Positions 25,168 through 34,133 of a DNA stretch of 64,000 nt are shown piece after piece (position 1 is the stretch's first letter; every line of letters starts with the position of its first letter). Made by a program: the position numbers and the translations under genes. A model generated the notes under the pieces. The model worked only from the letters and a program-made list of their open reading frames with translations. It was not told the DNA's origin and did not search any database. Where the stretch lies: contig NZ_KE383825.1 in assembly GCF_000422405.1 (NCBI RefSeq), positions 23,927-87,926 on the forward strand. The letters are read 5' to 3'. Source of the DNA: Microbacterium luticocti DSM 19459 (GTDB lineage: Bacteria > Actinomycetota > Actinomycetes > Actinomycetales > Microbacteriaceae).

Positions 25168-26286
25168 TTGACCATCTCTTCTGCTCGCAAGTTCGCCGGC
25201 GCCGCCATCGCCGCGGGCCTCATCGTCGCCCTCGCCGGCTGCGGCCAGGCGCCGCAGTCGAACACGCCCACCGAGGGCGGCAAGACCGCTGTCGCCGGCT
25301 TCAAGCCCTGCATCGTCTCGGACGACGGCGGGTGGAACGACAAGTCCTTCAACGAGTCGGCCAAGAACGGCATCGACAAGGCCGCCAAGGAGCTGAACGT
25401 CAAGAGCGTCGAGCTCGAGTCCAGCTCCGAGAGCGACTACGCGCCGAACATGGACAGCGCGGTCAGCCAGAACTGCACCCTGATCATCTCGGTCGGGTAC
25501 AAGCTGTCGGCCGACACCATCAAGGCCGCCAAGGCCAACCCCGACCTGAACTTCGCGATCATCGACGACGGCGCCGACGCCGACCAGGACGGCAAGCCGG
25601 ACGCCCCGAACATCAAGCCGATCCTGTTCAACACGGTCGAGGCGGCCTACCTCGGCGGCTACGCCGCCGCCGCGTGGTCGCACCAGGCCGGGGTCGACAA
25701 GGTCGGCACCTTCGGTGGCCTGCAGATCCCGTCGGTGTCGATCTTCATGGACGGCTTCATCGACGGCGTGCAGGGCTACAACAAGGACAACAGCGCCGAC
25801 GTGAAGACGTTCGGCTGGGACGTCGCCACCCAGAAGGGCTCGTTCACCGGTGGCTTCACCGCGAACGACACCGCGAAGCAGACCGCGAAGGGCATCCTCG
25901 ACCAGGGTGTGGACGTGATCCTGCCGGTCGGCGGCCCCATCTACAAGAGCGCCGCCGCCGCGATCAAGGACAGCGGCAAAGACACCGTCATGCTCGGTGT
26001 GGACTCCGACCTCGCCGTCGCCGACCCGTCGGTCGCCGACGTCACCCTGGTCTCGATCATGAAGCGCATCGACCAGGCCGTCTACGACACCGTCATGTCG
26101 GCCGCCACCGGCGACTTCGACGTCACCCCCTACATCGGCACGCTCAAGAACGACGGCGTGGGGCTGAGCAGCTTCCACGACTTCGAGAGCAAGCTGCCGC
26201 AGGGCCTGACCGACAAGCTCGACCAGCTCAAGCAGCAGATCATCTCGGGCGAGCTGAAGGTCACCTCGCAGAACTCCCCGAAGTAA
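25168..26286 (+). CDS. BMP/PnrA-family nucleoside-binding lipoprotein
   Basis: 372 residues. The signal peptide ends in the lipobox ALAGC (Cys25), giving a membrane-anchored lipoprotein. The mature protein is a BMP/Med fold: CIVSDDGGWNDKSFNESAKNG, IISVGYKLS, and GVDSDLAVADPS are family landmarks; characterised members bind purine nucleosides. The TTG start has GGAGG 5 nt upstream (25158-25162); the upstream in-frame codons are in the leader. It heads an operon with ATPase, two permeases and three nucleoside-degrading enzymes, which fixes the likely substrate class. Confidence 0.93.
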   Translation: MTISSARKFAGAAIAAGLIVALAGCGQAPQSNTPTEGGKTAVAGFKPCIVSDDGGWNDKSFNESAKNGIDKAAKELNVKSVELESSSESDYAPNMDSAVSQNCTLIISVGYKLSADTIKAAKANPDLNFAIIDDGADADQDGKPDAPNIKPILFNTVEAAYLGGYAAAAWSHQAGVDKVGTFGGLQIPSVSIFMDGFIDGVQGYNKDNSADVKTFGWDVATQKGSFTGGFTANDTAKQTAKGILDQGVDVILPVGGPIYKSAAAAIKDSGKDTVMLGVDSDLAVADPSVADVTLVSIMKRIDQAVYDTVMSAATGDFDVTPYIGTLKNDGVGLSSFHDFESKLPQGLTDKLDQLKQQIISGELKVTSQNSPK

Positions 26287-26310
26287 GCACGTCGGCAAGA
26301 ACACCGGTCG

Positions 26311-26341
26311 TTGAGCGGGCGCGCCGGGCGCGCCCGCTCAA
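26311..26341 (+). terminator. Intra-operon stem-loop after the binding-protein gene
   Basis: A perfect 14-bp stem (TTGAGCGGGCGCGC paired with GCGCGCCCGCTCAA) around a CGG loop, with no U tract. This position, between binding protein and ATPase, is where attenuating or mRNA-stabilising hairpins raise binding-protein yield. Confidence 0.6.
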
Positions 26342-26355
26342 CGAGCGTTTCCGGA

Positions 26356-26361
26356 TAGGGT
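26356..26361 (+). promoter_or_regulatory. Possible internal promoter for the ABC ATPase
   Basis: TAGGGT ends 7 nt before ATG 26369, which lacks a clear Shine-Dalgarno. It could give a leaderless transcript of the transporter genes independent of the hairpin upstream. Confidence 0.35.
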
Positions 26362-26368
26362 GCACTCT

Positions 26369-27886
26369 ATGAAGCTCGAGCTGCGGGGCGTGACGAAGCG
26401 CTTCGGAAGCCTGGTGGCCAACGACCACATCGACCTGGAGCTGCGCAGCGGTGAGATCCATGCGCTGCTCGGCGAGAACGGGGCCGGCAAATCGACCCTG
26501 ATGAACGTGCTCTACGGCCTCTACCAGGCCGACGAGGGCCAGATCCTGCTCGACGGCGTCGAGCAGCATTTCCGCGGCCCGGGCGATGCCATCGCCGCCG
26601 GCATCGGCATGGTGCACCAGCATTTCATGCTCATCCCGGTGTTCACCGTCGCCGAGAACCTCATGCTCGGGCATGAAGACACCACGGCCGTCGGCATCCT
26701 GAACATCGCCAGCGCCCGCGCCCGGGTGCGTGAACTGGCCGACCGGTTCGGGTTCCAGATCGACCCGGATGCCCGCGTCGGCGACCTGCCGGTGGGCGTG
26801 CAGCAGCGCGTCGAGATCATCAAGGCGCTCGCCCACGACGCCAAGATCCTGATCTTCGACGAGCCCACCGCCGTGCTCACCCCGCAAGAGACCGACGAGT
26901 TCATGCAGATCATGCGGCAGTTGCGCGACGAGGGCACGGCCATCGTGTTCATCACGCACAAGCTGCGCGAGGTGCGCGAGGTCGCCGACCGCATCACCGT
27001 CATCCGTCTCGGAAAGGTCGTCGGCGAGGCCAGCCCCACCGCCACCAACACGGAGCTCGCCTCGATGATGGTCGGGCGGGCCGTGGAACTCACGGTGCAC
27101 AAGGACCCGCCGCAGGTGCGCGAGGGCGCGGGCCTTGTGGTACGCGGACTGCACGTGCTCGCCGCCGACGGCACCGTCGTCGTCGACGACGTCGACTTCC
27201 AGGTGCGGCCCGGCGAGGTGCTCGCGATCGCCGGTGTGCAGGGCAACGGGCAGACCGAACTGGCCGAGGCCATCGTCGGCCTGCAAGAGAAGGTCACCGG
27301 CTCGATCACACTCGACGGCGAAGAGCTGGTCGGCAAGAGCGTGCGCGGCATCCTCGACGAGGGCGTCGGCTTCGTGCCCGAAGACCGTCAGGAGGACGGC
27401 CTGGTTGGTTCGTTCACGGTCGCCGAGAACCTCATCCTCGACCGCAGCGCCGACCCCGCCTTCCGCACCGCCGGCACCATCCGGCGCGGCGATCTCGACC
27501 GGTTCGCCCGCGATCGGATCGCCGAGTTCGACATCCGCACCCAGGGGCCGTCGTCGCCGGCCGGCTCGCTGTCGGGCGGCAACCAGCAGAAGGTCGTCAT
27601 CGCCCGCGAGCTCAGCCGCGAGCTCAAGCTGCTGCTGGCCTCGCAGCCCACCCGCGGCGTCGACGTCGGCTCGATCGAGTTCATCCACAAGCGCATCATT
27701 GCAACGCGGGATGCCGGGGTGCCGGTCGTCGTCGTGTCCACCGAGCTCGACGAGGTCGTCGCGCTCGCCGACCGCATCGCGGTCATGTACCGCGGCGGCA
27801 TCGTCGGGATCGTTCCCGCCGACACCCCCCGCGACGTGCTCGGCCTGATGATGGCCGGAGAGACCCCGACCAAGGACGCCGCATGA
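26369..27886 (+). CDS. Nucleoside ABC transporter, double ATPase
   Basis: 505 residues with two tandem ABC domains as in MglA/RbsA/YufO. Domain 1 has a full Walker A GENGAGKST (35-43) and Walker B ILIFDEPTAVL. Domain 2 has a degenerate Walker A (AGVQGNGQTELAEA) but a good signature LSGGNQQKVVIARELS, so one site is probably non-catalytic, the normal state for this family. It energises the two permeases that follow. ATG 26369 is used; GTG 26360 is an alternative. The stop overlaps the next start (ATGA). Confidence 0.95.
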   Translation: MKLELRGVTKRFGSLVANDHIDLELRSGEIHALLGENGAGKSTLMNVLYGLYQADEGQILLDGVEQHFRGPGDAIAAGIGMVHQHFMLIPVFTVAENLMLGHEDTTAVGILNIASARARVRELADRFGFQIDPDARVGDLPVGVQQRVEIIKALAHDAKILIFDEPTAVLTPQETDEFMQIMRQLRDEGTAIVFITHKLREVREVADRITVIRLGKVVGEASPTATNTELASMMVGRAVELTVHKDPPQVREGAGLVVRGLHVLAADGTVVVDDVDFQVRPGEVLAIAGVQGNGQTELAEAIVGLQEKVTGSITLDGEELVGKSVRGILDEGVGFVPEDRQEDGLVGSFTVAENLILDRSADPAFRTAGTIRRGDLDRFARDRIAEFDIRTQGPSSPAGSLSGGNQQKVVIARELSRELKLLLASQPTRGVDVGSIEFIHKRIIATRDAGVPVVVVSTELDEVVALADRIAVMYRGGIVGIVPADTPRDVLGLMMAGETPTKDAA

Positions 27887-29247
27887 GCGAGAGTGTTCCC
27901 GGCCCCCAGCCCGCGGGCCTGCCGCCCGAGCAGCTGCCCACGGCATCCGGCCCCCTCACCGGTCACACCGTGCGGTCCGAGGCCGCCGGCACACCCGTGC
28001 AGGTGCCGCCCCCGCCGGCGTCCAACCGCATCATGCGCGAGATCCTGCGCGGCTCGGTGGTCACCACCATCCTCGCCATCGTCGCCTCGATGATCGTCGG
28101 CGGCATCCTCATCGCCGTCACCGACGAGAACGTGCAGAAGGCATCCGGGTATTTCTTCGCCCGCCCGCAAGACACCCTCGTCGCCATCTGGCAGGCGGTG
28201 GCAGGCGGCTACTACGCCCTGTTCCAGGGGGCGATCGTCAACCCCGAAGCGACGAGTTTCGCCCGGTTCATCCGGCCGCTGACCAACACGCTCGGCTTCG
28301 CCGCACCGCTGATCGCCGCGGGCCTGGGCGTCGCGCTGGCGTTCCGTGCAGGACTGTTCAACATCGGCGCCCGCGGCCAGATGCTCGTCGCCTGCGCGGC
28401 GGCGGCGCTGGCCACCTTCGGCCTCGACCTGCCGATGTGGATCCACCTGCCGCTGACCCTGGCCGCCGGCATCCTCGGCGGGGCGATCTGGGGCGGCATC
28501 GCCGGCCTGCTGAAGGCACGCACCGGTGCGCACGAGGTGATCCTGACGATCATGCTCAACTTCGTGGCGCTGTACCTGGTGCGCTGGATGATCCGCACCC
28601 CGGAGCTGCTGCAGAAGCCCGGCACGAACCAGCCGATCTCGGCGCCCACCCCCGACTCGGCGCAGTTCCCGTCGCTGTTCGGGGCGCAGTTCCCGCTGCT
28701 GAACTGGGGCTTCCCGGTCGTGATCGTGGCCACCCTGATCGTCTGGTGGCTGATCGAGCATTCCAGCCTCGGCTTCCGGCTGCGCGCGGTCGGTGAGAAT
28801 CCGCACGCCGCGCGGGCGGCCGGCATCAGTGTGCCGCGCATGTACGTGTACGCGATGCTGTTCGCCGGCGGACTGGCGGGCCTGGCCGGCATGAACCAGA
28901 TCCTCGGCTCGGTGACCACCGGGTTCGGCGACGGCATCGACGCCGGCATCGGATTCGACGCGATCACCGTGGCGCTTCTCGGCCGCAGCCGCGCGTGGGG
29001 CACGTTCTGGGCGGGCCTGCTGTTCGGCGCGCTGAAGGCGGGATCGTTCACGATGCAGGCGGCGCAGGGCATCCCGGTCGACATCGTGCTGGTGGTGGAG
29101 TCGATGATCGTGCTGTTCATCGCCGCCCCGCCGCTGGTGCGCACGATCTTCTTCCTGCCCAAGGACGACAGTGACCGGTCGGCGAAGGGGCGCGCCAAGG
29201 CCGCCCGCAAACGCGCGGCCGTGGACGGCAAGGCGGTGGCCTCATGA
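27883..29247 (+). CDS. Nucleoside ABC transporter permease 1
   Basis: 454 residues, a BPD_transp_2-type permease (NupP/YufP-like). After a Pro-rich cytoplasmic N-terminus (1-48) there are about nine helices; the segment FNIGARGQMLVA and FRLRAVGENPHAARAAGI are the coupling-loop signatures of this permease family. A basic Lys/Arg/Ala tail follows. It pairs with the second permease to form the channel and is coupled by ATGA overlaps on both sides. Confidence 0.93.
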   Translation: MSESVPGPQPAGLPPEQLPTASGPLTGHTVRSEAAGTPVQVPPPPASNRIMREILRGSVVTTILAIVASMIVGGILIAVTDENVQKASGYFFARPQDTLVAIWQAVAGGYYALFQGAIVNPEATSFARFIRPLTNTLGFAAPLIAAGLGVALAFRAGLFNIGARGQMLVACAAAALATFGLDLPMWIHLPLTLAAGILGGAIWGGIAGLLKARTGAHEVILTIMLNFVALYLVRWMIRTPELLQKPGTNQPISAPTPDSAQFPSLFGAQFPLLNWGFPVVIVATLIVWWLIEHSSLGFRLRAVGENPHAARAAGISVPRMYVYAMLFAGGLAGLAGMNQILGSVTTGFGDGIDAGIGFDAITVALLGRSRAWGTFWAGLLFGALKAGSFTMQAAQGIPVDIVLVVESMIVLFIAAPPLVRTIFFLPKDDSDRSAKGRAKAARKRAAVDGKAVAS

Positions 29248-30518
29248 CCACGACGACGGCCCCGGCGGGTGCGGCCCCGACCATCGTGCGCACCCGCAAG
29301 CTGAAGGTGCCGATCACCCTCACCGTCGTGACGGTGCTGCTCGGGCTGCTGTTCGTGCTCTCGCCGGTGGCAGGGCAGAGCGTCTTCCGCATCAGCGACG
29401 GCATCGCGTTCGCGATCCCCGACATCCACCTGCCGTCGGCGCCGACGATCTGGGTCGTCTGGGCGGCGCTGGTCGTGCTCACCGCCTGGGCGTGGTGGGA
29501 TGCCGTCGGCTACCGCCGCACCGGACTGTGGCTGCCGATCGTGTATGCCGTGCTCGGCATGTTCGCCTTCCTCGCCTGGGCGGCGCAGGACGGCGGCGTG
29601 GTGCCGGTGGCGGGCACACTCGCCGGGGCGCTGTCGCTGTCGGTGCCGCTGGTGTACGGCGCGTTGGCCGGCGTCATCGGCGAGCGCGGCGGCGTGGTCA
29701 ACATCGCCATCGAAGGTCAGCTGCTGCTGGGCGCGTTCACCGCCGTGATGCTCTCGAGCCTGACCCACAACCCGTTCGTCGGGCTGGTCGGCGCGATGAT
29801 CGGCGGGATGCTCGTCGCGTTCGTGCTGGCGGCGTTCGCGATCCGGTACCTGGTCGACCAGATCATCGTCGGCGTGGTGCTGAACGTGCTGGTGTCGGGC
29901 CTGACCGGGTTCTTGTACGGCGCGCTGCTGGCGCCCAACGAGGCCACGTTGAACAACGCCGTCACCTTCCCGAACTGGAAGATCCCGCTGCTGGGTGACA
30001 TCCCGGTGATCGGCCCGGTGCTGTTCCACCAGACGTTCATCGTCTACCTCATGTACGTGGTCGTCGCCGTGGTGGCGTGGGGGATGTACCGCACCAAGTG
30101 GGGATTGCGCCTGCGCGCGGTCGGCGAGCATCCACAAGCCGCCGACACGGTCGGCATCAAGGTCAACCCGACGCGGTTCTGGAACGTGCTGCTGGCCGGC
30201 GCGATCGCCGGCATCGGCGGTGCCTACTTCACCCTGGTGTCGGTGCCGCAGTTCACCAAGGACATGACCGCGGGTCTGGGCTTCATCGCCCTGGCCGCGG
30301 TGATCTTCGGCGGTTGGGACCCGCTGCGCGCCACCCTGGCCGCGCTGCTGTTCGGCTTCGCCACCAACCTGCAGAACCTGCTCACGGTGCTGAAGACCCC
30401 GATCCCCAGCGAGTTCATGCTGATGCTGCCATACGTCGTGACGATCCTGGCGGTGGCCGGGTTCGCCGGGCAGATCAAGGCGCCGGCGGCCGACGGAAAG
30501 CCGTACATCAAGGGATGA
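29244..30518 (+). CDS. Nucleoside ABC transporter permease 2
   Basis: 424 residues, YufQ/NupQ-like BPD_transp_2 permease with about ten helices. NIAIEGQLLLGAF and LRLRAVGEHPQAADTVGI mark the loops that contact the ATPase. ATG 29244 overlaps the preceding stop. With the lipoprotein and double ATPase it completes the importer; the next gene is a nucleoside deaminase. Confidence 0.93.
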   Translation: MTTTTAPAGAAPTIVRTRKLKVPITLTVVTVLLGLLFVLSPVAGQSVFRISDGIAFAIPDIHLPSAPTIWVVWAALVVLTAWAWWDAVGYRRTGLWLPIVYAVLGMFAFLAWAAQDGGVVPVAGTLAGALSLSVPLVYGALAGVIGERGGVVNIAIEGQLLLGAFTAVMLSSLTHNPFVGLVGAMIGGMLVAFVLAAFAIRYLVDQIIVGVVLNVLVSGLTGFLYGALLAPNEATLNNAVTFPNWKIPLLGDIPVIGPVLFHQTFIVYLMYVVVAVVAWGMYRTKWGLRLRAVGEHPQAADTVGIKVNPTRFWNVLLAGAIAGIGGAYFTLVSVPQFTKDMTAGLGFIALAAVIFGGWDPLRATLAALLFGFATNLQNLLTVLKTPIPSEFMLMLPYVVTILAVAGFAGQIKAPAADGKPYIKG

Positions 30519-30555
30519 CCGCGGCTGCGGCATCCGTTCTTCGGAGGAATCGAAC

Positions 30556-30957
30556 GTGACCGACATCGACTGGGGCGCCCTGCACGACGCGGCCCGCGAG
30601 GCGTCGCAGTACGCGTACGTGCCGTATTCGCGGTACCGCGTCGGCGCCGCCGCGCTGGTGACCGACGGGCGCATCATCGCCGGCTGCAACGTCGAGAACG
30701 CCTCGTACGGCCTGACGCTGTGCGCCGAGTGCGGGCTGGTCAGCGAGCTGCACCTCTCGGGCGGCGGGCAGCTCGTCGCGTTCGTGTGCGTGAACGGCGA
30801 CGGCGAGACGATCATGCCGTGCGGCCGGTGCCGGCAACTGCTGTACGAGCACGCGATCCCCGGGATGCTGCTGGACACCGTGTCGGGCGTGCGCAGCATC
30901 GACGAGGTGCTGCCCGACGCGTTCGGCCCGCGCGATCTCGAGGGCATCGGCCGTTGA
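30556..30957 (+). CDS. cdd: Cytidine deaminase
   Basis: 133 residues, the homotetrameric type. The zinc site is complete: NVENASYGLTLCAECG (Cys-Ala-Glu with catalytic Glu) and PCGRCRQ (two cysteines). It converts cytidine and deoxycytidine to uridine and deoxyuridine in the cytosol. GTG 30556 follows a GGAGG-like site in TTCGGAGGAATC. Being just downstream of the importer, it acts on imported pyrimidine nucleosides. The 166-nt gap to deoA holds only a duplicated AGCGCTGTT near 30956-30977. Confidence 0.95.
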   Translation: MTDIDWGALHDAAREASQYAYVPYSRYRVGAAALVTDGRIIAGCNVENASYGLTLCAECGLVSELHLSGGGQLVAFVCVNGDGETIMPCGRCRQLLYEHAIPGMLLDTVSGVRSIDEVLPDAFGPRDLEGIGR

Positions 30958-31123
30958 GCGCTGTTGTCAAGCGCTGTTCACACACCCGGCGGATGCAGCG
31001 GATCGACACGGTTCGCCGACCCGCGACCCATCCGGTCTCGGTCGCTCGGTGCGCCGGCCCGGGCGTTGCGTGGGCGGCGCACAGCGACACGCGCAGCAGA
31101 GTGGCACGACGGAAGGAACCGCG

Positions 31124-32410
31124 ATGACAGAGCCCTTCGACGCCGTCGATGTGATCCGCGCGCAGCGCGACCGCACCGGCCTTCACCCCGACGCGCTGCG
31201 CTGGATGGTCGACGCCTACACCCGCGAGTACGTCACCGACGCACAGATGGCCGCGTTCGCGATGGCGGTGCTGCTGAACGGCATGGCGCGCGACGAGATC
31301 CGTGTCATGACCGACGCCATGATCGCCTCGGGCGAGCGGATGAGCTTCTCGGGGCTGGGTAAGCCCACCGTCGACAAGCACTCCACCGGGGGCGTGGGCG
31401 ACAAGATCACACTGCCGCTGGCGCCGCTGGTGGCCTCGTTCGGCGTCGCCGTGCCGCAGCTGAGCGGCCGCGGGCTCGGGCACACCGGCGGCACCCTCGA
31501 CAAGCTCGAGTCCATCCCCGGATGGCGGGCCGCGCTGTCGAACGACGAGATGACCGCGCAGCTGCGCGAGATCGGCGCCGTGATCTGCGCGGCCGGCGCC
31601 GGCCTCGCTCCCGCCGACAAGCGCCTGTACGCGCTGCGCGACGTCACCGGCACCGTCGAGGCGGTGCCGCTGATCGCCTCGAGCATCATGTCGAAGAAGA
31701 TCGCCGAGGGCACCTCGTCGCTCGTGCTCGACGTCAAGGTCGGCACGGGCGCGTTCATGCACGACCTCGACCGGGCCCGTGAACTGGCCCGCACCATGGT
31801 CGAGCTCGGTGCCGACTCGGGGGTGGCCACCACCGCCCTGATCACCGGCATGGACACCCCGCTCGGGCGTGCCATCGGCAACGCGAACGAGGTGCGCGAA
31901 TCGGTCGAGGTGCTCGCCGGCGGCGGCCCCGCCGACGTGGTCGAGCTGACCGTGACCCTCGCCCGCGAGATGCTGGCCCTCGCCGGACAGCCCGACGCCG
32001 ACGTCGAGGCGGCACTGAAGGACGGCCGCGCGATGGACGTGTGGCGGGCGATGATCCGCGCACAGGACGGCGACCCCGATGCGCCGCTGCCGACCCCGCG
32101 CGAGACGCACACTGTCACCGCGCCGTCCGACGGCTTCGTCACCGAACTGGACGCCTGGGGCTTCGGCATCGCGGCGTGGCGGCTGGGCGCGGGCCGTGCC
32201 CGGCCGCAGGACCCGGTGGTGCACGAGGCCGGCATCGACCTGCACGTGCAGCGCGGCGACGCGGTCACGGCCGGGCAGCCGTTGTTCACCCTCGGTGCCC
32301 GCGACGCCGACCGCATCCCGCGCGCCCTGCAGGCGCTCGAGGGGGCGTGGACCATCGGCGCATCCGCGCCCGAGGTGGCCCCCATCGTGCGCGAGAAGAT
32401 CACCGCGTAG
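31124..32410 (+). CDS. deoA: Thymidine phosphorylase
   Basis: 428 residues. KHSTGGVGDKITLPLAPL is the glycosyltransferase-family-3 phosphate loop and SGRGLGHTGGTLDKLES the pyrimidine phosphorylase signature. It splits thymidine or deoxyuridine to base and deoxyribose-1-phosphate. ATG 31124 has GGAAGGAA at 31111-31118. A 14-nt perfect palindrome GTGCCGCGCGGCAC (32418-32431) follows the stop. Confidence 0.96.
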   Translation: MTEPFDAVDVIRAQRDRTGLHPDALRWMVDAYTREYVTDAQMAAFAMAVLLNGMARDEIRVMTDAMIASGERMSFSGLGKPTVDKHSTGGVGDKITLPLAPLVASFGVAVPQLSGRGLGHTGGTLDKLESIPGWRAALSNDEMTAQLREIGAVICAAGAGLAPADKRLYALRDVTGTVEAVPLIASSIMSKKIAEGTSSLVLDVKVGTGAFMHDLDRARELARTMVELGADSGVATTALITGMDTPLGRAIGNANEVRESVEVLAGGGPADVVELTVTLAREMLALAGQPDADVEAALKDGRAMDVWRAMIRAQDGDPDAPLPTPRETHTVTAPSDGFVTELDAWGFGIAAWRLGAGRARPQDPVVHEAGIDLHVQRGDAVTAGQPLFTLGARDADRIPRALQALEGAWTIGASAPEVAPIVREKITA

Positions 32411-32467
32411 GCTTCGGGTGCCGCGCGGCACGCGGCATCCGTCACCGTCTTCGTCCCAAGGAGGATC

Positions 32468-33583
32468 ATGCCCATCGACCAGAACGGCGACGCCCGCATC
32501 GGCGGCGTCTCGCTGCGCAGCCTGCCCAAGGTGTCGCTGCACGATCACCTCGACGGCGGGCTGCGGCCGGCCACGATCATCGAGCTGGCCGACGCGGCCG
32601 GTGTCGCGGTGCCCGTCACCGACCCGGCCGGGCTCGGCGAGTGGTTCGCGCGGCAGAGCGACTCGGGGTCGCTCGTGGAGTATCTGAAGACGTTCGACCT
32701 GACGTGTGCGGTCATGCAGACCCGCGAGGGGCTGACCCGGGTGGCGCGCGAGTTCGTCGACGACCTGGTCGCCGACGGGGTCGTGTACGGCGAGGTGCGC
32801 TGGGCGCCCGAGCAACACCTGGCCGGCGGGCTGAGCCTGGACGAGGCGGTCGCCGCCGTGCAGGACGGTCTGGAACAGGGGGAGGATGCCGCGGCCGCGG
32901 CCGGTCACGACATCCGGGTCGGGCAGCTGATCACCGCCATGCGGCACACCGACCGGTCGCTTGAGATCGCGAAGCTGGCCGTGTCGTGGCGCGACCGCGG
33001 CGCCGTCGGGTTCGACATCGCCGGGCCAGAGGACGGTTTTCCGCCGGCGCGACACCGCGCCGCGTTCGACTATCTGGCGGCCGAGTTCTTCCCCGCCACG
33101 GTGCACGCCGGCGAGGCGGCCGGGCTCGAGTCGATCCGTTCGGCGCTGCTCGACGGCCGTGCCCTGCGGCTCGGGCACGGGGTGCGCATCGCCGAAGACC
33201 TCGAGGTCGTCGGCCGCGACGGCGAGGACGTGCAGGTGCGCTTCGGCGACCTGGCGGCGTGGGTGCGCGACCGCGAGATCCCGCTCGAGCTCTCGCCCAG
33301 CTCCAACCTGCAGACCGGGGCGATCGCCGCGTGGGGCACCGAGCTGGCCGACCACCCGTTCGACCTGCTGTACCAGCTCGGGTTCGCCGTGACGGTGAAC
33401 GTCGACAACCGCACCATGAGTCGCACCTCGCTCACCCGCGAGCTGGCACTGCTGGCCGAGACGTTCGACTACGACCTCGCCGACCTGGAGATGTTCCAGC
33501 TCAACGCCGCCGCCGGCGCGTTCCTGCCGGTCGAGGAGCGCGAGGAACTCATCGGGATCATCTCCGACGGCTACGCCGGGTAG
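32468..33583 (+). CDS. add: Adenosine deaminase
   Basis: 371 residues of the amidohydrolase fold. Zinc ligands and catalytic residues are visible in HDHLDGG (26-32), ATVHAGEAAG (His, Glu), LRLGHGVRI and VNVDNRTMS (Asp). It deaminates (deoxy)adenosine to inosine, the substrate for PNP encoded at 51707. AAGGAGG lies 4-6 nt before ATG 32468, the strongest Shine-Dalgarno of the operon. Last gene of the nucleoside operon. Confidence 0.95.
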   Translation: MPIDQNGDARIGGVSLRSLPKVSLHDHLDGGLRPATIIELADAAGVAVPVTDPAGLGEWFARQSDSGSLVEYLKTFDLTCAVMQTREGLTRVAREFVDDLVADGVVYGEVRWAPEQHLAGGLSLDEAVAAVQDGLEQGEDAAAAAGHDIRVGQLITAMRHTDRSLEIAKLAVSWRDRGAVGFDIAGPEDGFPPARHRAAFDYLAAEFFPATVHAGEAAGLESIRSALLDGRALRLGHGVRIAEDLEVVGRDGEDVQVRFGDLAAWVRDREIPLELSPSSNLQTGAIAAWGTELADHPFDLLYQLGFAVTVNVDNRTMSRTSLTRELALLAETFDYDLADLEMFQLNAAAGAFLPVEEREELIGIISDGYAG

Positions 33584-33585
33584 CG

Positions 33586-33795
33586 TCAGGCCGCGGCGCC
33601 CAGCGCCTCCACACAGAGAGCGATGATGCGCTCCAGCCGGTGCGACAGGTGCCGCTGCGCCGGGTGCGCGAGATAGACCCCGACGCCGTCTTCGAGGTCC
33701 TCGGCGAGGGGCCGCGACACTACGGTGAGCCCGTCGTACGTGACATCCATCGCGGGCCGCTGCATGAGCACCGAGACCTCGTCTCGGCTCGGCCC
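33586..33795 (-). pseudogene. C-terminal remnant resembling a LysR-type regulator
   Basis: About 68 codons ending at the TGA 33586-33588 read as the end of a LysR substrate-binding domain: GLTVVSRPLAEDLEDGVG, then HPAQRHLSHRLERII. No DNA-binding domain or start lies upstream; the frame runs directly into the 67-nt palindromic element at 33801, whose sequence it then translates. The gene was probably truncated at that junction. LysR identity is a judgement from pattern, not a search. Confidence 0.45.
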
Positions 33796-33800
33796 CACGG

Positions 33801-33867
33801 GTTTGGGGCGCATCTGTGCGTTCGGGGCGCATCTGTGCACCCGTTCGCGCACGAATCCGCCCCAAAC
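33801..33867. repeat. 67-nt extragenic palindrome, copy A
   Basis: Structure: 19-nt arm (33801-33819), 19-nt arm variant (33820-33838), 10-nt loop, 19-nt inverted arm (33849-33867). The consensus arm is GTTTGGGGCGSATYTGTGC. Copies B (39827) and C (41021) have the same lengths. It abuts the LysR-like remnant. Confidence 0.85.
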
Positions 33868-33881
33868 CGAGCCGGCCCGCC

Positions 33882-34081
33882 GGCGGATGACGGTGTGTGT
33901 CGGCTGATCCGGGTGCCGGACGGCAGTTCGTGTCGGCCGGCCCGGGGTGCCGGACGGCGGTTCGTGTCAGTCGATCCGGGCGGCGGATGACGGTGTGCGT
34001 CGGCCGATCCGGGGCGGTGGATGTCGGCCCGTGTCGGCCGATCCGGGCGGCAGATGACGGTGCGTGTCGACCGATTCCGGG
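33882..34081. repeat. Six-unit degenerate tandem repeat, 32-34 nt period
   Basis: Units such as GGCGGATGACGGTGTG followed by TCGGCCGATCCGGG recur six times from 33882 to 34081, with two alternating unit versions (GATGACGGTG and GGACGGCGGTTC). The array fills the space between copy A of the palindrome and the -10 region of the peptide transporter. No ORF or conserved protein reads through it. Confidence 0.8.
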
Positions 34082-34083
34082 AA

Positions 34084-34089
34084 TACGCT
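34084..34089 (+). promoter_or_regulatory. -10 hexamer for the peptide ABC operon
   Basis: TACGCT directly after the tandem array, about 44 nt before ATG 34134, leaving a leader of roughly 38 nt that contains the AAGGAG site. If real, the last repeat unit supplies the -35 region. Confidence 0.3.
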
Positions 34090-34133
34090 GAGCGGGTGGC
34101 ACGCTGGCCTTTACCGACGACACAAGGAGCCCC

